A stretch of 55,126 bases of DNA from S012-113 sp965368405 (GTDB taxonomy: Bacteria; Bacteroidota; Bacteroidia; Cytophagales; Cyclobacteriaceae), in NCBI GenBank assembly GCA_965368405.1, contig CBDUMS010000010.1, positions 1-55,126 of the forward strand, given 5' to 3'. Below are positions 52,827 to 55,126 of the stretch, in pieces (positions within the stretch are counted from its first letter, which is position 1; the number at the start of each line of letters is the position of its first letter). Below the pieces are notes generated by a model that saw only the letters and a program-made list of their open reading frames with translations, was not told the origin of the DNA and did no database searches. Position numbers and translations under genes: made by a program.

Positions 52827-54054
52827 TTTTTCTGGTTTTAATTACCTTACTTTCGATAATTTGTTTTGATGTGTAGGTTGTGATTAATTCTGATTTTTGC
52901 ACCTTTTTATTGAATACGGAAGTGTCGGATATTGTTGTAAAAGTATAACCTCTATCTAACGTTTTTCTGGGGTCTAAATCATTAATTTTTGTTTCTAAGG
53001 CACTAAGTCCATACGAATGTTCCGAAACTTGATTTTTGGTTGAATGGACTATTCGATCTGCAATTCTATTTATATGCTGCTGCATGGTATTAATCAGGCC
53101 TTTAGAAAGAACACCGATTTTACTGCTGAGGAATTGCAGTTCTAAATTGGCATTTTGCACATGTACGTTGGCATTTTTTGAAATGAGCTGTAGTAGATCA
53201 TTAACAGTGGCCTCGTATGCAATAAATCCTTGTAGAATGAATTCTGCAGCGGCAGTAGGGGTTTTTTGTTTTGTATTAGCAACCATATCCGCAATGGTGT
53301 CGTCACGCTCATGACCTATGCCTGTTATCACTGGTACAGGAAATTGTGCAATATGGGCGCATAAATCATAGCTATTAAAGCATTCTAAATCCACCTGAGA
53401 ACCTCCACCTCGTATTAAAACAACTAAGTCGAATTCATCCTTGGAAAGAATTTTATGCAAAGCTTCAATTATCGACGTGGGCGCCTCCGTTCCCTGTACG
53501 ACTGCTGGAAAAAGGGTGTTACTTATATTGTATCCATAACTATTATGATCTAATTGATGGATGTAATCGCCATAGCCTGCCGCAGTGGGTGAACTTATTA
53601 CGGCTATTTTTTGAGGTACCAACGGGAGTTCAAGCTCTCGATTCATATCGAAAACGCCTTCAGTGACAAGACGATTAATAGTTTCAATTTTAGAACGCTC
53701 CTTCTCACCTAGCGTATAATTGGCATCGATATCCTGAATATTCAGGCTATAGCCATATAATTCATGAAAGTTGATCTTAACATTTGCTAAAATTTTCATG
53801 CCCTCAGCCAAAGGCTGCCCTGTTATTCCATGAAACCATGTAGACAAGTTACGATAAGTATAAGACCATATTGTGGCCCGTGACTTAGCAATAAGCTTCT
53901 CTTCCTCATTTTGGATCAGTTCGAGGTAACAATGTCCTTTCTGATTTACGGATATGTCTGCAATTTCAGCAACCACCCAATAGGAGGGGTCGAGATTTTT
54001 TTTGATCGTTTCTTGAATAAGACTACTTAACTCTGCTAAGGAAAGATGCTCCAT
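52813..54054 (-). CDS. xseA: Exodeoxyribonuclease VII large subunit
   Basis: 413 residues. N-terminal OB-fold (about 10-105: SYWVVAEIADISVNQKGHCY, ILANVKINFHELYG), catalytic core with VISSPTAAGYGDYIHQL, VVLIRGGGSQVDLECFNSYD and VPVITGIGHERDDTIADMVA, and a C-terminal coiled-coil region. Typical length is about 400-450. It begins 36 bases after the preceding outer-membrane protein gene and is the second gene of the run on this strand within the window. Confidence 0.96.
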   Translation of the reverse strand: MEHLSLAELSSLIQETIKKNLDPSYWVVAEIADISVNQKGHCYLELIQNEEEKLIAKSRATIWSYTYRNLSTWFHGITGQPLAEGMKILANVKINFHELYGYSLNIQDIDANYTLGEKERSKIETINRLVTEGVFDMNRELELPLVPQKIAVISSPTAAGYGDYIHQLDHNSYGYNISNTLFPAVVQGTEAPTSIIEALHKILSKDEFDLVVLIRGGGSQVDLECFNSYDLCAHIAQFPVPVITGIGHERDDTIADMVANTKQKTPTAAAEFILQGFIAYEATVNDLLQLISKNANVHVQNANLELQFLSSKIGVLSKGLINTMQQHINRIADRIVHSTKNQVSEHSYGLSALETKINDLDPRKTLDRGYTFTTISDTSVFNKKVQKSELITTYTSKQIIESKVIKTRKNDKI

Positions 54055-54090
54055 CCCTCAAAGTTAATTATTACTTAAAAGTAAACCCGG

Positions 54091-55125
54091 TTATTTCAAT
54101 GGGATAGCGAATAATAATGTTGCGCTGATATAATGATTAGGACTCGTATCTAATCCCTCTTCACCAGGAAGGGCTACGGGTAGATTAAGGGAGTAGTTAA
54201 CCATAAATGTGAAATTTTTCATTCTGAAACTAACCGGCACAAAAAGCGAGTAGTTCATCATTCCAAAGGTATTATTTGTTTCTAATTCGCTCAGCAAACT
54301 GCGGAGAAGTATAGGGTTGTTTTGGTAAAGGAGTAAATATCGGCGTCGCCCAATTTGGCGAATTAGCTCTCTGGAGTTCTCCAGAGCAATTTCTTTGTTA
54401 AAGACAACCGAAGTTACATTCGCATTACCTGCTAAAGCCGACAGATTTGGGTTGAGGCTTATCGCATCGAATATCCATATTTTTTTAGTGGTATAAGAGT
54501 AACCTAAATTAAGTCGAACCCGATGAGCGGTTTCATCGCCAAACATAAACGAATAATCGGTGCCAATATTAAAGCCTTTGAGTAGATAATTGATAGAACC
54601 ATTGGCGCTATTGGACAGGGGATATTCTATTAGTACATCTTCGTTCGACGATTGGTGATAAAAGAAGTGATCGAAAGAAAGAAAATAATTCCAATGTAAG
54701 CCTAACATGCCGAGATAACCTAATGAGGTAATTGTAGTGTTGTATTTCGGCTCCTGGTCGCTGTTGTAATAGCCGCCTATATCAGCAAAAAGTCCTGATT
54801 TATGATAGAAAGCAACACCGGCATTTAGGCCGTACTGTTGTACGCCAAAATTTCGGCCAGCATTGGTAATATTGCTCGTATATCCCGTACGTATCGTAAA
54901 TTGAGATTTAAGATAATCTTCATTCATCAAATCCTCTAAAAGGTCGAACAAAGAACTGGAGTCTGTTTCAAATTCTGCTAAGAGGAGGGAATCGAGTGAA
55001 GCATACTCAGCAAGTAAGGAATCGTAATTGTCTATTTCTTGTGCACTTGACTGGCTATTATTTAAGAGACATAATAGTATTAGTGCTACCAAAAAGGTGC
55101 GGGGAAATGTTGAGTTGATATGCAA
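54091..55125 (-). CDS. Outer-membrane beta-barrel-like protein, start near or beyond the window edge
   Basis: 344 residues visible. A signal-peptide-like stretch (FPRTFLVALILLCLLNNSQS followed by SAQ) precedes a short acidic part (about 30-70) and then amphipathic strands ending in SATLLFAIPLK, typical of Bacteroidota beta-barrels. The frame opens at a TTG at the last bases of the window with no ATG nearby, so the real start may be a few residues upstream outside the window. I do not recognise a family. It lies 36 bases before xseA. Confidence 0.65.
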   Translation of the reverse strand: MHINSTFPRTFLVALILLCLLNNSQSSAQEIDNYDSLLAEYASLDSLLLAEFETDSSSLFDLLEDLMNEDYLKSQFTIRTGYTSNITNAGRNFGVQQYGLNAGVAFYHKSGLFADIGGYYNSDQEPKYNTTITSLGYLGMLGLHWNYFLSFDHFFYHQSSNEDVLIEYPLSNSANGSINYLLKGFNIGTDYSFMFGDETAHRVRLNLGYSYTTKKIWIFDAISLNPNLSALAGNANVTSVVFNKEIALENSRELIRQIGRRRYLLLYQNNPILLRSLLSELETNNTFGMMNYSLFVPVSFRMKNFTFMVNYSLNLPVALPGEEGLDTSPNHYISATLLFAIPLK

Positions 55126-55126
55126 T

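Noticed and set aside
1..55126. CRISPR array, insertion sequence or prophage
   Set aside because: No regularly spaced repeats, transposase, integrase or phage structural genes; gaps between genes are short.

Overview
The window reads as ordinary chromosome of a Bacteroidota bacterium, most likely a marine or free-living member of the Cytophagales. The supporting signs are AT-rich DNA, -7 boxes of the form TAnnTTTG (in the best case with a TTTG -33 element), short leaders, secreted lipoproteins, a small histone H1-like protein, a serine-palmitoyltransferase-type enzyme, a DUF6913 gene between dapA and ligA, and BNR/PIG-L/GH2 secreted proteins. I see no rRNA, tRNA, CRISPR array, insertion sequence or prophage. 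The placement is an inference from gene families, not from a marker gene.

Layout. (1) 1-8521, plus strand: the 3' part of cutC overlapping a lipoprotein beta-mannosidase, a small four-helix membrane protein, a small lipoprotein, then a secreted PIG-L deacetylase followed by a sodium:solute symporter. (2) 8536-16614, minus strand: CPA1 cation/proton antiporter, NSS-type sodium symporter, a very large secreted BNR-repeat protein, an AlkB-type alkane monooxygenase and a secreted glyoxalase-like protein. (3) 16774-21405, plus strand: a tightly packed four-gene operon with a conserved protein of unknown role, an enolase-superfamily N-succinylamino acid racemase/OSBS-like enzyme, a D-aminoacylase-like amidohydrolase and a GNAT acyltransferase. 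Together the last three look like an N-acylation / epimerisation / deacylation route for amino acids and are the most interesting system in the window. (4) 21508-35308: thiol-dioxygenase-like cupin, TonB receptor, HEAT-like protein, SulP permease, CocE-type hydrolase, a Met/Cys gamma-lyase, Ppx/GppA, universal stress protein, DUF4159, M14 carboxypeptidase and a lipoprotein ending in a strong terminator.

(5) 35426-39829, plus strand: thyA, then an operon made of the beta subunit of L-serine dehydratase and a TolC/HlyD efflux pair without an inner-membrane pump. (6) 39873-45562, minus strand: a penicillin/AHL acylase-type Ntn hydrolase, a ThiF/MoeB-rhodanese fusion, Maf, and biotin carboxylase. 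(7) 45768-47298, plus strand: an alpha-oxoamine synthase (probable serine palmitoyltransferase) divergent from accC, and a 57-residue histone H1-like protein with its own terminator. (8) 47366-55125, minus strand: a probable long operon (outer-membrane protein, xseA, xseB, M1 peptidase, ligA, DUF6913, dapA) with several TAATG-type or zero-gap junctions.

Several genes probably start later than their longest open frame; I moved the start where an ATG (in one case a GTG) fits the family or the signal peptide better and said so in each entry.
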